From contig JAVBKF010000084.1 of NCBI GenBank assembly GCA_031554215.1, positions 1-52,042 of the forward strand: a DNA stretch of 52,042 bases. The letters run 5' to 3'. This DNA is from JAVBKE01 sp031554215 (GTDB taxonomy: Bacteria > Bacillota > Bacilli > JARBTR01). How positions within the stretch are numbered: the first letter of the stretch is position 1; every line of letters begins with the position of its first letter. The position numbers and the translations under genes were made by a program. Under the pieces are notes generated by a model, which worked only from the letters and a program-made list of their open reading frames with translations, made no database searches and was not told where the DNA came from. Shown one piece after another: positions 1 to 8,516 of this stretch.

Positions 1-1222
1 CCCCAATTGAATTGGCAATCTTTTCGTGAGCGACCATCATTTTGAAATCGCCATGCACTGGTACCAAATATTTTGGACGAAGCAGGTTGATCATCATCTT
101 TAGTTCTTCTTGGCTACCATGCCCTGAGACATGAATCTTATTTGTGCCAAAGACAACTTCAGCACCAAGTCTAGACAAAATATCGACTGTTTTCGTCAGC
201 ATTAACTCGCGCCCATTGACTGGTGTTGCTGCTATCAGAATTGTATCATCTTTATGAATATTAATTAGTTTATGACGTTGAAGCGCCATTTTCTGCAAGA
301 ATTTAAACGGTTCACCCTTATCACCTGTCGCCAAAATGACCACTTGGTTATCGGGGTATTTCTGTACCTGATTGACTGGAATAATAATATCATCGGCTAC
401 ATCAAGGAATCCGAGCTCCATGGCAATATGATACACTGTTTCAATTGTTTTCCCAAGCACGGCTACCTTCTTGTTATTCTGCTTGGCAGCATCAAAGACA
501 TGTTGCAAGCCACTAATATTAGAAGCAAAACAAGCAACGAAAATCCGCCCCTGTGCACGGAAGAAACACTCAGAAAGATTAGAGACGATGCCTGATTCTG
601 AGGGTGTAAATCCTGGCCTTTCTGCGCCATTACTTTCAGAAAGAAGGCAAAGAACACCCCGTTCTCCAATCAATGCAATCTTGCCAATTTCAGCTTGATA
701 TAAGCTATGCGCTGATTGATCAAACTTAAAATCACCTGTATAAACAATCGCACCATTCTTCGTATTAATACAAATACCGAGTGACCCAGGGATACTGTGG
801 TTTGTATTGAAGAATGTGATCGTAATATCATCAAAACGCATTCTTGAATGGCTATCAATTTCGATATAACGTGGCTTCAAATTCTTGTTCAGTTGATTAA
901 CGCTCACTTTTGCTAGTTCGAGCGTCAACTTACTACCGTAAACTGGCACTTTAAGCTCGCTTAGTAAATAAGGCAAGGCACCGATATGATCTTCATGACC
1001 ATGTGTTAAGAAAATCCCTTGGACACGCGACTTATTTTCGATTAAGTAGCTGATGTCTGGAATAACAAAGTCGATTCCGAGCATTTCAGTTTCAGGATAC
1101 ATAATTCCGGCATCTAGAATGTAAATCTTCTTATCAATCTCAACTGTATAAAGGTTCTTACCAATTTCCCCAACGCCACCAAGAGCGATAATTTTGATTT
1201 GGTGATCTAATTTATTATCCAA
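1..1222 (-). CDS. rnjB: Ribonuclease J (RNase J2-type position), 3' end cut by window edge
   Basis: Metallo-beta-lactamase/beta-CASP ribonuclease of the RNase J family, acting in mRNA decay and 5' end trimming in the cytoplasm. The frame reads without a stop from a TTG codon to the window edge, giving 407 codons of an enzyme that is usually about 555 residues, so roughly the C-terminal quarter is missing. The start is TTG at 1222-1220, preceded by a good ribosome binding site (GGAGGAAG, 1235-1228), and the protein begins LDNKLDHQIKI. The metal site HGHEDH lies at residues 74-79, followed by the usual IGALPYLL. Position next to dapA matches rnjB of B. subtilis; RNase J1 versus J2 cannot be told from this part alone. 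It is separated from dapA by a terminator, so it has its own promoter. Confidence 0.93.
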   Translation of the reverse strand, partial: MDNKLDHQIKIIALGGVGEIGKNLYTVEIDKKIYILDAGIMYPETEMLGIDFVIPDISYLIENKSRVQGIFLTHGHEDHIGALPYLLSELKVPVYGSKLTLELAKVSVNQLNKNLKPRYIEIDSHSRMRFDDITITFFNTNHSIPGSLGICINTKNGAIVYTGDFKFDQSAHSLYQAEIGKIALIGERGVLCLLSESNGAERPGFTPSESGIVSNLSECFFRAQGRIFVACFASNISGLQHVFDAAKQNNKKVAVLGKTIETVYHIAMELGFLDVADDIIIPVNQVQKYPDNQVVILATGDKGEPFKFLQKMALQRHKLINIHKDDTILIAATPVNGRELMLTKTVDILSRLGAEVVFGTNKIHVSGHGSQEELKMMINLLRPKYLVPVHGDFKMMVAHEKIANSIG

Positions 1223-1584
1223 TATTTCTTCCTCCACAACAATATGCTAAAAATAATTCAGCATCTTCCATTTATTTTTTTAGATTTTGCCTTTTATATG
1301 TACTTAAATTTTGTCAAACTAAGTCATCGCCGCATATGATTAACTGCAACCATCCATGTATGCGTACGATTTTTGACACAAGTTTAGATCTTGGCTCGCT
1401 ACTATAAAAGCAACAAGTTCAGTATTATCAAGCATTTAATTCCGGCATCGTTCCGTTTGTTACAATCATTATACTATAAAAGTTGGAAACCGCAAAAAAA
1501 ACAGAGACAAATATTTTGTCCCTGCCGGTTAATCATTTTCAGATTCTCACAATGAATGTGCCTGAGACGATTTTCTACTACCAA
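1223..1584. other. Intergenic region between dapA and rnjB
   Basis: About 360 bases without a gene. It holds the rho-independent terminator of the dapA operon (1494-1524) and presumably the rnjB promoter. On the minus strand a TTGACA hexamer lies near 1318-1313 with a TATAAA-like sequence 13 bases further on, a spacing too short to be convincing. I see no other coding signal here. Confidence 0.5.
1494..1524 (-). terminator. Rho-independent terminator after dapA
   Basis: On the minus strand a 10-bp stem (CAGGGACAAA with TTTGTCTCTG, one G-U pair) with a 3-base loop is followed by an eight-base T run. It ends the asd-dapG-dapA transcript. Confidence 0.9.
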
Positions 1585-2451
1585 TTAGAGTAGCTGTTTG
1601 AGCGTGTTCATTTCGGATTCAGACAGTGCAACAAGTGGTAACCGCACCCCACCAACGGCTACTCCGCGAAGATTTAAAGCGGCCTTTACTGGTGACGGGC
1701 TTGGTGCCATAAATAAGCCTTTCATCACTGGAAGCAGTTGCTGATGAAGCGATGCCGCTGTTTCTAATTCATGGTCATAAAATGCTGCAACCATTTCGTG
1801 CATCTTCGGACCGATCACATGAGAGGCAACAGATACGACACCAACAGCTCCGATTGCAAGAGCTGGAAGTGCGAGCCCATCATCGCCGCAGTACAGTTCA
1901 AAAGCTGGAACTCTGGCGGCAATAATTTCCGTCATCACTGCCAGGTCACCACTTGCTTCTTTAACAGCAACAATATGTTCCACATCAGTTGCTAGGCGAA
2001 TAACCGTACTGGGTAATAAATTGGTGACAGTACGCCCCGGTACGTTATACACCATAATCGGTAGCTGTACACTGTCTGCAATGGTTTTGAAATGTTGATA
2101 GAGCCCTTCTTGGCTTGGCTTGTTATAATACGGTGTCACTAGCATCAGCGCATCAACGCCCGCCACTTCTGCGAGTTTCGACAATTCAATGGAATCAGCG
2201 GTGCTATTGCTTCCTGTTCCTGCAATGACTGGAACACGTTTATTAACCACTTGAACGACATGCGTAAACAAAGCTACTTTCTCATCCTTTGTAAGTGTTG
2301 GTGACTCACCCGTTGTTCCTGATACAACTAAGGAATCGCTGCCGTTTGCGATCAAATACTCCACGAGTTCTGTTGTTTTCTCGAAATCAACCTGACCATT
2401 GTGATCAAATGGTGTCACCATTGCTGTCGAAATCCTACCAAACTTAGCCAC
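1585..2451 (-). CDS. dapA: 4-Hydroxy-tetrahydrodipicolinate synthase
   Basis: Condenses pyruvate with aspartate-semialdehyde to form 4-hydroxy-tetrahydrodipicolinate, the branch point of diaminopimelate/lysine synthesis and the substrate of dipicolinate synthase. The 288-residue length is normal for this TIM-barrel family. The GTTGES motif is at 45-50, the Tyr and Arg of YNVPGR at 135-140, and the Schiff-base lysine is K164 in VAVKEASGD. It starts three bases after the dapG stop, so the two are translationally linked, and it is the last gene before the terminator. Sharing a cluster with dpaAB fits supply of both cell-wall diaminopimelate and spore dipicolinic acid. Confidence 0.97.
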   Translation of the reverse strand: MAKFGRISTAMVTPFDHNGQVDFEKTTELVEYLIANGSDSLVVSGTTGESPTLTKDEKVALFTHVVQVVNKRVPVIAGTGSNSTADSIELSKLAEVAGVDALMLVTPYYNKPSQEGLYQHFKTIADSVQLPIMVYNVPGRTVTNLLPSTVIRLATDVEHIVAVKEASGDLAVMTEIIAARVPAFELYCGDDGLALPALAIGAVGVVSVASHVIGPKMHEMVAAFYDHELETAASLHQQLLPVMKGLFMAPSPSPVKAALNLRGVAVGGVRLPLVALSESEMNTLKQLL

Positions 2452-2454
2452 TAG

Positions 2455-3720
2455 TCACCACTCCTCTTTTACATAGTTTTCTTCGCTACTCATGTTGACC
2501 GCTTCATTCCCTAAGTAAAGTTCAAATACTTCATGCAACGCATTAACCGCTTCAATTAAGTTGTCTTCTTTGACAAGCACCCAAATTGTCGTATGACTGT
2601 CTGCTGACTGCAATATTTGAATGCCGCGTGATGCGAGTGGTGTCACTATTTTAGCCGTCACACCTGGCACTCCGGCAATACCCGCTCCGACAACAGAAAT
2701 TTTGGCACATTTCCTTTCAATCTGCGGCGGATAGCCTAAGTCACTCAGAAGCACTGCAGCACGGTCAGTATCCAAATCCGAAACAGTAAACTGGAGCCCG
2801 TTAGGATATATATTAATGAAATCGACATTGATGCGTGCATTGGCCATTGCGTTGAAAACCTCAGCTTGCAAAATAAACTGATTTTCTTTGGCTGTGATCT
2901 TGATTTGCGAAATATTCGAGAGGTGCGCAATTCCGGTGACAAGTCGGTCATTTACCTCAAGTCCTCTCGACCTTTCCATTGATGTAATCAGCGTGCCAAT
3001 TTCTTCGCTGTATGTCGACCTGATTCTAATCGGAATATTCGCCTGCATCGCTAATTCAACAGCGCGCGGGTGAATCACTTTCGCCCCTTGATAAGCCATA
3101 TTACAGACTTCTGTATAGGTTAGTACGGTAATTGGTCTTGCTAGATCCGTTAATCTGGGGTCAGCCGTCATGATCCCACTGACATCGGTAAAAATATCAA
3201 CGAAATCTGCCTGAACAGCAACGCCAATTGCTGTGGCAGATGTATCACTACCACCACGACCAATCGTTGTCACATCACCAAGCTCATTAGTACCTTGAAA
3301 CCCAGTGACCACGACGACATCGACTAGCTCTAACTCATGCATTAACCGTTCCGTATTCATTTCAATGATTTTCGCATTTTTAAACTCGGAAGTTGTCCGA
3401 AAGCCTGCTTGTCCACCAGTCAGTGCCGATGCCTTGAGACCATTTTTGATGAGCATATTGGTAAATACAACGGCTGAAATGGTCTCACCACATGCCATTA
3501 GCAAATCCTGATCGCGGTTAGATACATGCGTATGATCGCCATCAATCAGCGACAACAGTGTATCTGTTGCATATTGATCACCAAACCGACCCATTGCTGA
3601 TACAACGACAATGACCTTATAATCTTCTTCTCTAGCCTTCTGAATATGTTTCAGCGCATGGGTACGTCCTTCGTCATCGCGAACCGATGTCCCGCCAAAC
3701 TTTTGCACAATTAGTTTCAT
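2455..3720 (-). CDS. dapG: Aspartate kinase (DapG type)
   Basis: Phosphorylates aspartate, the first step toward lysine, threonine and diaminopimelate. The N-terminal amino-acid kinase domain carries KFGGTS, and the C-terminal part carries paired ACT regulatory domains (around VSVVGAGIAG). The start chosen is ATG at 3720, giving MKLIVQKFGG, 421 residues, because GAGG lies six bases ahead of it; an in-frame GTG at 3741 would add seven residues but lacks a ribosome binding site. The isozyme name DapG (diaminopimelate-sensitive aspartokinase I) rests on the asd-dapG-dapA gene order known from B. subtilis, not on visible specificity residues. Confidence 0.95.
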   Translation of the reverse strand: MKLIVQKFGGTSVRDDEGRTHALKHIQKAREEDYKVIVVVSAMGRFGDQYATDTLLSLIDGDHTHVSNRDQDLLMACGETISAVVFTNMLIKNGLKASALTGGQAGFRTTSEFKNAKIIEMNTERLMHELELVDVVVVTGFQGTNELGDVTTIGRGGSDTSATAIGVAVQADFVDIFTDVSGIMTADPRLTDLARPITVLTYTEVCNMAYQGAKVIHPRAVELAMQANIPIRIRSTYSEEIGTLITSMERSRGLEVNDRLVTGIAHLSNISQIKITAKENQFILQAEVFNAMANARINVDFINIYPNGLQFTVSDLDTDRAAVLLSDLGYPPQIERKCAKISVVGAGIAGVPGVTAKIVTPLASRGIQILQSADSHTTIWVLVKEDNLIEAVNALHEVFELYLGNEAVNMSSEENYVKEEW

Positions 3721-3836
3721 ACTGCACCTCATTCTTAGCACAAATCAGCCACTATTTCAGTCGATTCATATCAAGTTTTAGTTTCACAATGCTATCTATA
3801 TTCGTTACAGCGACTGGTTAGAAGGGGTTACCCCCA

Positions 3837-4874
3837 TTATACGATGCCTAAGCGAACGAGGCTTTCTGCAATTTGCACTGCATTCCATGCTGCACCTTTT
3901 AATAAATTATCGGAGACGATCCACATATGGAAGCCTGTCTCTTCATCTAGGTCTTTGCGGATTCGTCCAACAAATACGTCCTGATGTCCAACCGCCTGAT
4001 GCGGCATTGGGTAAATTTGTTCGGCAATATTGTCCTTGAGCGTAACACCCTTTGCCGTACAAAGAAGACTCTGCACCGCGCGTGTTGTAATTCCTGTCTG
4101 TTCAAGCTCAACATACACCGATTCAGAATGACCTGTTTCTATTGGTAAACGAACGCAAGTTGCAGCGACCTTGAGTGCTGGCAAATGCATGATTTTCTTT
4201 GTTTCATTGACCATCTTGAGTTCTTCCAAGGTGAACCCGTTATCATGAAATGCGTCGATTTGCGGAATACAGTTGAATGCAATTTGATGATGATTGGGTG
4301 CTGATTTAACCGGTAATATCGCAGGATCAACTGGTTCATTATTTAAGATTTGCTGCGTTTGCGTGCGGAGTTCGTCAATCGCTGCTACTCCCGCGCCTGA
4401 AACCGCTTGGTACGTGGAAACAACGACTTTCTTAATTCCATAATGCTTGCGCAGCGGTTCTAGGGCAACAACCATTTGAATCGTTGAACAATTGGGATTG
4501 GCAATGATCCCCTGATGACTAAAGAGATCGATTTCATTAACTTCTGGTACCACGAGTGGCACGTTTTCATCCATTCTATAAGCACTGGTATTGTCGATAC
4601 AAATTGCACCACGTTTGACTGCTTCAGGAATGAGCGCTTTTGATACGCCTCCCCCTGCACTGAAAAGGGCAATTTCAACATGTTCAAAACTGTCTGGTGT
4701 CGCTTCTTCTACCGTATATTGTTGATCTCTAAAGGAAATTTGTTTACCTGCTGATCGTGATGAGGATAGGAATTTAATCTTGTCGATGACAATTTCTGAT
4801 GCTGCAAGTGTTGAAACCATCTGTTCCCCAACAGCACCAGTTGCACCAACGATTGCTACAGAATAAGCTTTCAT
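3837..4874 (-). CDS. asd: Aspartate-semialdehyde dehydrogenase
   Basis: NADPH-dependent reduction of aspartyl phosphate to aspartate semialdehyde, the substrate of DapA. The 345 residues match the family. The nucleotide-binding loop GATGAVG is at 10-16 and the catalytic cysteine is C129 in ANPNCST. The start is supported by AAGGAGGAG upstream. A 223-base gap separates it from dpaB, unlike the compact dpaA-dpaB pair, and a candidate SigA promoter lies in it, so asd-dapG-dapA can probably be transcribed in vegetative cells independently of the sporulation-controlled dpaAB genes. Confidence 0.97.
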   Translation of the reverse strand: MKAYSVAIVGATGAVGEQMVSTLAASEIVIDKIKFLSSSRSAGKQISFRDQQYTVEEATPDSFEHVEIALFSAGGGVSKALIPEAVKRGAICIDNTSAYRMDENVPLVVPEVNEIDLFSHQGIIANPNCSTIQMVVALEPLRKHYGIKKVVVSTYQAVSGAGVAAIDELRTQTQQILNNEPVDPAILPVKSAPNHHQIAFNCIPQIDAFHDNGFTLEELKMVNETKKIMHLPALKVAATCVRLPIETGHSESVYVELEQTGITTRAVQSLLCTAKGVTLKDNIAEQIYPMPHQAVGHQDVFVGRIRKDLDEETGFHMWIVSDNLLKGAAWNAVQIAESLVRLGIV

Positions 4875-5059
4875 TGATTTTCTCCTCCTTTACCATCTTT
4901 TTAGTAAAGCATTTAAAAACGCCTTCAATGACATTTATCTTCGGTGGTGTACATTCACCGCTGCCATAGCTAGAACACTAAAAGTCTACTACTATATAAC
5001 GCGTCCATTGCTACAGCAGGCGAGTGTCAGAGCACCATTTTGATAAAGCACTTACCTCT

Positions 5060-5088
5060 ATCCTATTTGACATTGCTTTTTTTTTCAA
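5060..5088 (-). promoter_or_regulatory. Candidate SigA promoter for asd-dapG-dapA
   Basis: Minus-strand TTGAAA (5088-5083), a 17-base spacer and TAGGAT (5065-5060). The -35 matches five of six and the -10 four of six consensus positions. It would give a leader of roughly 180 bases before asd. Confidence 0.45.
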
Positions 5089-5097
5089 CCTTTAACG

Positions 5098-5697
5098 CTA
5101 CTTCGTGTCTAAATATTTTTCAACAAGTACCGGTTGTAATTGTTTACCATTAATTGCACTCTCCACAGTATCAACGAGACTTGCCATTCTTGACACCAAT
5201 GAATTCGGTTTTTTATAGGGATCGTCTTGACCGAAAGGAATGAAATAAATATTCTTTGTTGAGATGAGACGCATCAGATTAATCCCATTTAGTCCAAGTC
5301 CATCATTGGTTGATACCCCGAGCACGACAGGACGGAGGTTACGGAGTGTCGCCTTCGCAGCCATGAGGACTGGTGAATCAGATTGTGCATTGGCAAACTT
5401 ACTCATCGTCGCTCCAGTCAAGGGCGAAATCACCATACAATCGAGTGGCATTTTCGGACCGAGCGGTTCCGCATTCACAATCGAGTCAATCACTTTATGC
5501 CCAGTAATTTCTTCAACCTTGGCAATCCAGTCAACACCCGCGCCAAACCTTGTCGTCGTGCTCTTTACAGTGAAAGTAACAACAGGAACGACTTCTGCCC
5601 CTTCTTGAACCAACTTCTCGATTTCTGGAACGACTTCTTCATAGGTACAATGTGAACCAGTGATACCGAAGCCAATTCTTTTGCCTTGTAATCTCAT
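5098..5697 (-). CDS. dpaB: Dipicolinate synthase subunit B (flavoprotein family)
   Basis: Second subunit of dipicolinate synthase (SpoVFB), which with DpaA oxidises the DapA product to pyridine-2,6-dicarboxylic acid in the mother cell for export into the forespore. The 199-residue protein belongs to the flavoprotein fold shared with UbiX/Dfp; GFGITGSHCTYEE near the N-terminus and SPLTGATMSKFANAQSDSPV in the middle are typical of SpoVFB. Its start lies 15 bases from the dpaA stop with GGAGAGGA as ribosome binding site, so the pair is one operon. Its presence marks an endospore former. Confidence 0.96.
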   Translation of the reverse strand: MRLQGKRIGFGITGSHCTYEEVVPEIEKLVQEGAEVVPVVTFTVKSTTTRFGAGVDWIAKVEEITGHKVIDSIVNAEPLGPKMPLDCMVISPLTGATMSKFANAQSDSPVLMAAKATLRNLRPVVLGVSTNDGLGLNGINLMRLISTKNIYFIPFGQDDPYKKPNSLVSRMASLVDTVESAINGKQLQPVLVEKYLDTK

Positions 5698-5712
5698 TGT
5701 AGCCGTCCTCTC

Positions 5713-6597
5713 CTAGGTTTTTTGTTGCTTCACTAACAATTGTGTCAGGACATTAGCAAGAATTTTTCCTGCTGTTTTTGGTGCAACAATCCCTGGAAGA
5801 CCTGGTGCTAAGATGGCGTTAATCCCCCGTTTTTCAGCAAAACGAAAATCAGTGCCTCCAGGTTTTGTTGCAATGTCAATCACAAAGGTATGTAGTGGCA
5901 TTTTGGCAATGACACTAGAGGTAACGACGAGTGCAGGAATTGTATTCACGCAAATATCAACATCTGAAACTTCTTTTTCCAGTTGATTTAAATGAAACGG
6001 CGTAAGTCCCATTTCGTAAACACGCGCTAGATGTTCTGACTTGCGCACACCTACTTTTACCTGTGCACCCATCCCGTGAAAAAGACGTGCTAAACTAATG
6101 CCACAACGGCCAAGGCCAAGGACTGCAATTGTCGAACCGTGAATCGTATTGTCGGTGTTTTGCATTGCCAGCATCACAACACCCTCAGCAGTTGGCACTG
6201 AATTATAAATTGCTACATCATCTCGGTCCATGAGCGCTACTAACCGGCGGTTCGTTTTCCGCGCGAGACCAATTAAATAATCAGTACCAATGCCTGAGTA
6301 AATGACGGTGCTTTCTTTTGTTTGGCTGAGAAATGTCTCATCAATAAAGACATCATTGCTTGAAAAAATCGCTTCTACTTTCCCGTCCTGCTGTACGCCT
6401 GACACAGGCAAAACGATTGCATCAATATCACTTGCTACAATATCACAAGTGTCTTCCTTCATGGCGCCTGGAAATGAGGCGCCCAACTGATCAAAACCAA
6501 CTAATAGAATTTTCGCATCAAGTTCAGATAATTTCTTAATCACTTCAATTTGCCTGGCATCGCCACCAATAACCGCAACTTGCATGCCTGTTAACAA
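5713..6597 (-). CDS. dpaA: Dipicolinate synthase subunit A
   Basis: NAD(P)-binding subunit of dipicolinate synthase (SpoVFA). It opens MLTGMQVAVIGGDARQ; a second Rossmann motif GLGRCGISLA lies mid-protein and APGLPGIVAPKTAG near the end, both as in the family. I chose the TTG at 6597 (294 residues) over the ATG at 6618: AAGGGG at 6614-6609 sits nine bases before the TTG, the resulting N-terminus matches B. subtilis SpoVFA, and the SigK-like promoter just upstream would start the message at about 6620, leaving no ribosome binding site for the longer form. A terminator separates it from ymxH, making dpaAB a sporulation unit. Confidence 0.95.
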   Translation of the reverse strand: MLTGMQVAVIGGDARQIEVIKKLSELDAKILLVGFDQLGASFPGAMKEDTCDIVASDIDAIVLPVSGVQQDGKVEAIFSSNDVFIDETFLSQTKESTVIYSGIGTDYLIGLARKTNRRLVALMDRDDVAIYNSVPTAEGVVMLAMQNTDNTIHGSTIAVLGLGRCGISLARLFHGMGAQVKVGVRKSEHLARVYEMGLTPFHLNQLEKEVSDVDICVNTIPALVVTSSVIAKMPLHTFVIDIATKPGGTDFRFAEKRGINAILAPGLPGIVAPKTAGKILANVLTQLLVKQQKT

Positions 6598-6626
6598 GAA
6601 GACTCGCACCCCTTCCATGAACAGTA

Positions 6627-6635
6627 TATCTTATG
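6627..6635 (-). promoter_or_regulatory. SigK-type -10 element upstream of dpaAB
   Basis: The minus-strand CATAAGATA matches the mother-cell SigK -10 pattern CATAnnnTA. The -35 of SigK is only a short AC-containing signal and cannot be fixed with certainty here. The position places transcription start just ahead of the dpaA ribosome binding site. SigK control of spoVF is known in B. subtilis. Confidence 0.55.
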
Positions 6636-6666
6636 GTAGTACACGGTTTGATGCTACTTGGGCACT

Positions 6667-6695
6667 AAAAAAAGGAGGGCATAATGCCTCCTTTT
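6667..6695 (-). terminator. Terminator between ymxH and dpaA
   Basis: On the minus strand AAAAGGAGG pairs perfectly with CCTCCTTTT across an 8-base loop and runs into seven T. It isolates the ymxH transcript from dpaAB. Confidence 0.9.
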
Positions 6696-6747
6696 ATGTA
6701 TGGTTGGTCAAACGAGCCATGAATGCCCAAACAGATGATCTTAAACG

Positions 6748-7014
6748 TTATTTTTCTTTTGGCGGCTGCTCATATTGGATAACCGGGGACTCGACCATGA
6801 TCATATCAGTGCCAATTTTGCGAATCGAGTTCCAAGGGATTCTGACTTCATTCCCTTTCTTTTTCATGCCAAACCACTGGGAAGCTGAAATGAGTATTGC
6901 GATGATTTGACCAGTGTTTTCATCCACTTCTAAATCTGCATTCCCGAGAAGCCCTAATTTTTCCCCTTTGCTAAGGTCAATGATTTCCTTCCCACTCAGT
7001 TCACTTAACAGCAT
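6748..7014 (-). CDS. ymxH: YlmC/YmxH family sporulation protein (PRC-barrel)
   Basis: Small PRC-barrel protein of the YlmC/YmxH family, function not established; in B. subtilis ymxH precedes spoVFA exactly as here. The start used is ATG at 7014 (MLLSELSGKEIIDL, 88 residues), preceded by AAAGGGTG at 7029-7022; the longer frame to 7056 would run across the SigE promoter itself. LSGKEIIDLSKGEKLG and the WFGMKKKGNEVRIPW stretch are the recognisable family features. A consensus SigE promoter ahead and a terminator behind make it a monocistronic early mother-cell gene. Confidence 0.88.
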   Translation of the reverse strand: MLLSELSGKEIIDLSKGEKLGLLGNADLEVDENTGQIIAILISASQWFGMKKKGNEVRIPWNSIRKIGTDMIMVESPVIQYEQPPKEK

Positions 7015-7035
7015 GACCGCACACCCTTTTACGTT

Positions 7036-7064
7036 AATGTATGTGCAAGGGGGCATGCTTATTC
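7036..7064 (-). promoter_or_regulatory. SigE promoter of ymxH
   Basis: Minus-strand -35 GAATAAG (7064-7058), a 14-base spacer, and -10 CATACATT (7043-7036), which matches the SigE -10 consensus CATACAnT exactly; the -35 has the kmATA core. Predicted start of transcription is about 7029, directly at the ymxH ribosome binding site. Confidence 0.75.
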
Positions 7065-7229
7065 AGCTTTCAGATGTTTGATGATGACTAGCTGTTCGGA
7101 GAGCGCTCTAAAGGGCATGACAATAACCAGACAACTAACCGAATGGATATCGCTTTTTCCTCTTTCCAATCGCTCATTCAGCCACTAATCGTACATCAAA
7201 GCGAGTGCTACTCTGCTACCAACACACGC

Positions 7230-7733
7230 TTAAAATGCAGGCTCCTGCATGCCAAATTGTGCCCATTCTTCTTTGGACGGTCCGCAAAGACCAGGAACTT
7301 TAAGACCAGCTTGTCTCATCAACACTGTCATCTGCCCACGATGATGGGTTTGATGCGTAAGGAGTATCCCTAGTGTTTGGCCATTTGGCCATTGCTGCCC
7401 ATACATGTCGCTGGTTTTGAGTAATGTTTCACTCGTCCAATGTTCCTCGAGTGCTTTCACCATCGAATCTGATGTTGATTTATAAGCTGCCACAATCCTA
7501 CTCGCATGCACCGGAACCGGCATCGTTTCTGTCGCAGCCTCGAATGTTAATCCAGTACGCGATACCATTTCCTCCATCGTAGTCGTGATGTGCCAAGCAA
7601 TTTGTCCTAAACTCCTACCCTCTGGTGTCACTTGCTTTGCAAGCGAGGCATCCGTTAAAACGGATAACAATTTGATTGTGCCATTACTTTCATCTTTCCA
7701 GTTCTGAATAAATAGCGCTAAATCTGTATACAT
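7230..7733 (-). CDS. DinB-fold (DinB/YfiT family) putative metal-dependent protein
   Basis: Four-helix-bundle DinB-fold protein, 167 residues from the chosen start. The likely metal-binding histidines are H48 (GQIAWHIT) and H127/H131 in LTHQTHHRGQ, the hallmark of this superfamily. Members include bacillithiol transferases and unassigned proteins; the substrate of this one cannot be told. Start chosen: ATG at 7733 (MYTDLALFIQ), seven bases after GAGGT; a GTG at 7772 immediately behind the trmD stop would add 13 residues. It stands where rplS usually follows trmD, which suggests a rearrangement point. Confidence 0.8.
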   Translation of the reverse strand: MYTDLALFIQNWKDESNGTIKLLSVLTDASLAKQVTPEGRSLGQIAWHITTTMEEMVSRTGLTFEAATETMPVPVHASRIVAAYKSTSDSMVKALEEHWTSETLLKTSDMYGQQWPNGQTLGILLTHQTHHRGQMTVLMRQAGLKVPGLCGPSKEEWAQFGMQEPAF

Positions 7734-7772
7734 TCTTTCGACCTCTTTTCCTAGATAATTTTTATTGAACAC

Positions 7773-8516
7773 CTAACCTTTTATTTCCTCAATCACTTCT
7801 GCTAACCACTGTCTTTCCTTATCACTCATCTCATAATGCTCGAGTAAATCAGGCCTACGCATATAGGTTCGTCTGAGTGATTCTTTCATCCGCCATTCTT
7901 CGATGTTTTTATGATGACCTGATAGTAAAATATCAGGTACTGCCAGCCCATTGAACTCAGCTGGTCTTGTATAGTGTGGATGTTCAAGTAAACCTGAGCT
8001 ATGCGAATCCTGAACAGGCGAATCAGCATTACCAAGCACTTCTGGTAGCAGCCTAACAACTGCATCAATGACAACCATCGCAGCTAGTTCTCCACCAGTT
8101 AAAACATAGTCACCAATTGAAATTTCTTCATCAATTAAACACTCGCGGATGCGCTCATCATAACCTTCATAATGACCACAAACAAAGACAAGATGCTTTT
8201 TCGTAGCAAGCGATTCTGCTTTTCGCTGTGTAAAAGGAGCGCCTTGCGGACAGAGCAACACCACATGCGGCTTAGTCGTACTTGCCTCCTTAACCGCCGC
8301 AACCGCATCAAAGATTGGTTGTGGCATGAGTACCATGCCAGCACCACCACCATAAGGGTAATCATCGACTTGCTTCACTTTTTGCGTTGAAAAATCACGA
8401 AAATTAATTACTTGATAGCTAGCAGCATCCATTTCTGCAGCTTTTTTCAGCATAGAAGAACCGAGAACCCCGTGGAACATCTCTGGAAAAAGAGTCAGTA
8501 CATCAATCTTCATCAT
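7773..8516 (-). CDS. trmD: tRNA (guanine-N1)-methyltransferase
   Basis: Methylates G37 of tRNAs that read proline, leucine and arginine codons, preventing +1 frameshifting. At 247 residues it has normal length. The SPOUT trefoil-knot motifs CGHYEGYDERI and SIGDYVLTGGE are present, as is YTRPAEF. It overlaps the end of rimM by four bases, so it is translationally coupled to it. In most Bacillota rplS follows; here a DinB-fold gene follows instead. Confidence 0.97.
   Translation of the reverse strand: MMKIDVLTLFPEMFHGVLGSSMLKKAAEMDAASYQVINFRDFSTQKVKQVDDYPYGGGAGMVLMPQPIFDAVAAVKEASTTKPHVVLLCPQGAPFTQRKAESLATKKHLVFVCGHYEGYDERIRECLIDEEISIGDYVLTGGELAAMVVIDAVVRLLPEVLGNADSPVQDSHSSGLLEHPHYTRPAEFNGLAVPDILLSGHHKNIEEWRMKESLRRTYMRRPDLLEHYEMSDKERQWLAEVIEEIKG

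Noticed and set aside
272..595. Plus-strand frame of 107 codons
   Set aside because: It lies opposite the RNase J gene, whose minus-strand frame is intact with family motifs; the plus-strand protein has no recognisable feature.
4875..5097. Possible lysine riboswitch upstream of asd
   Set aside because: AGAGG and CCGAAG fragments occur, but the conserved AGAGGxGCG opening, the distal CUGGG and the GAGAGCUAUC end are absent.
6598..6618. ATG at 6618 as dpaA start
   Set aside because: The bases needed for ribosome binding would lie inside the coding sequence, and the SigK-type promoter would start the transcript at or after this codon.
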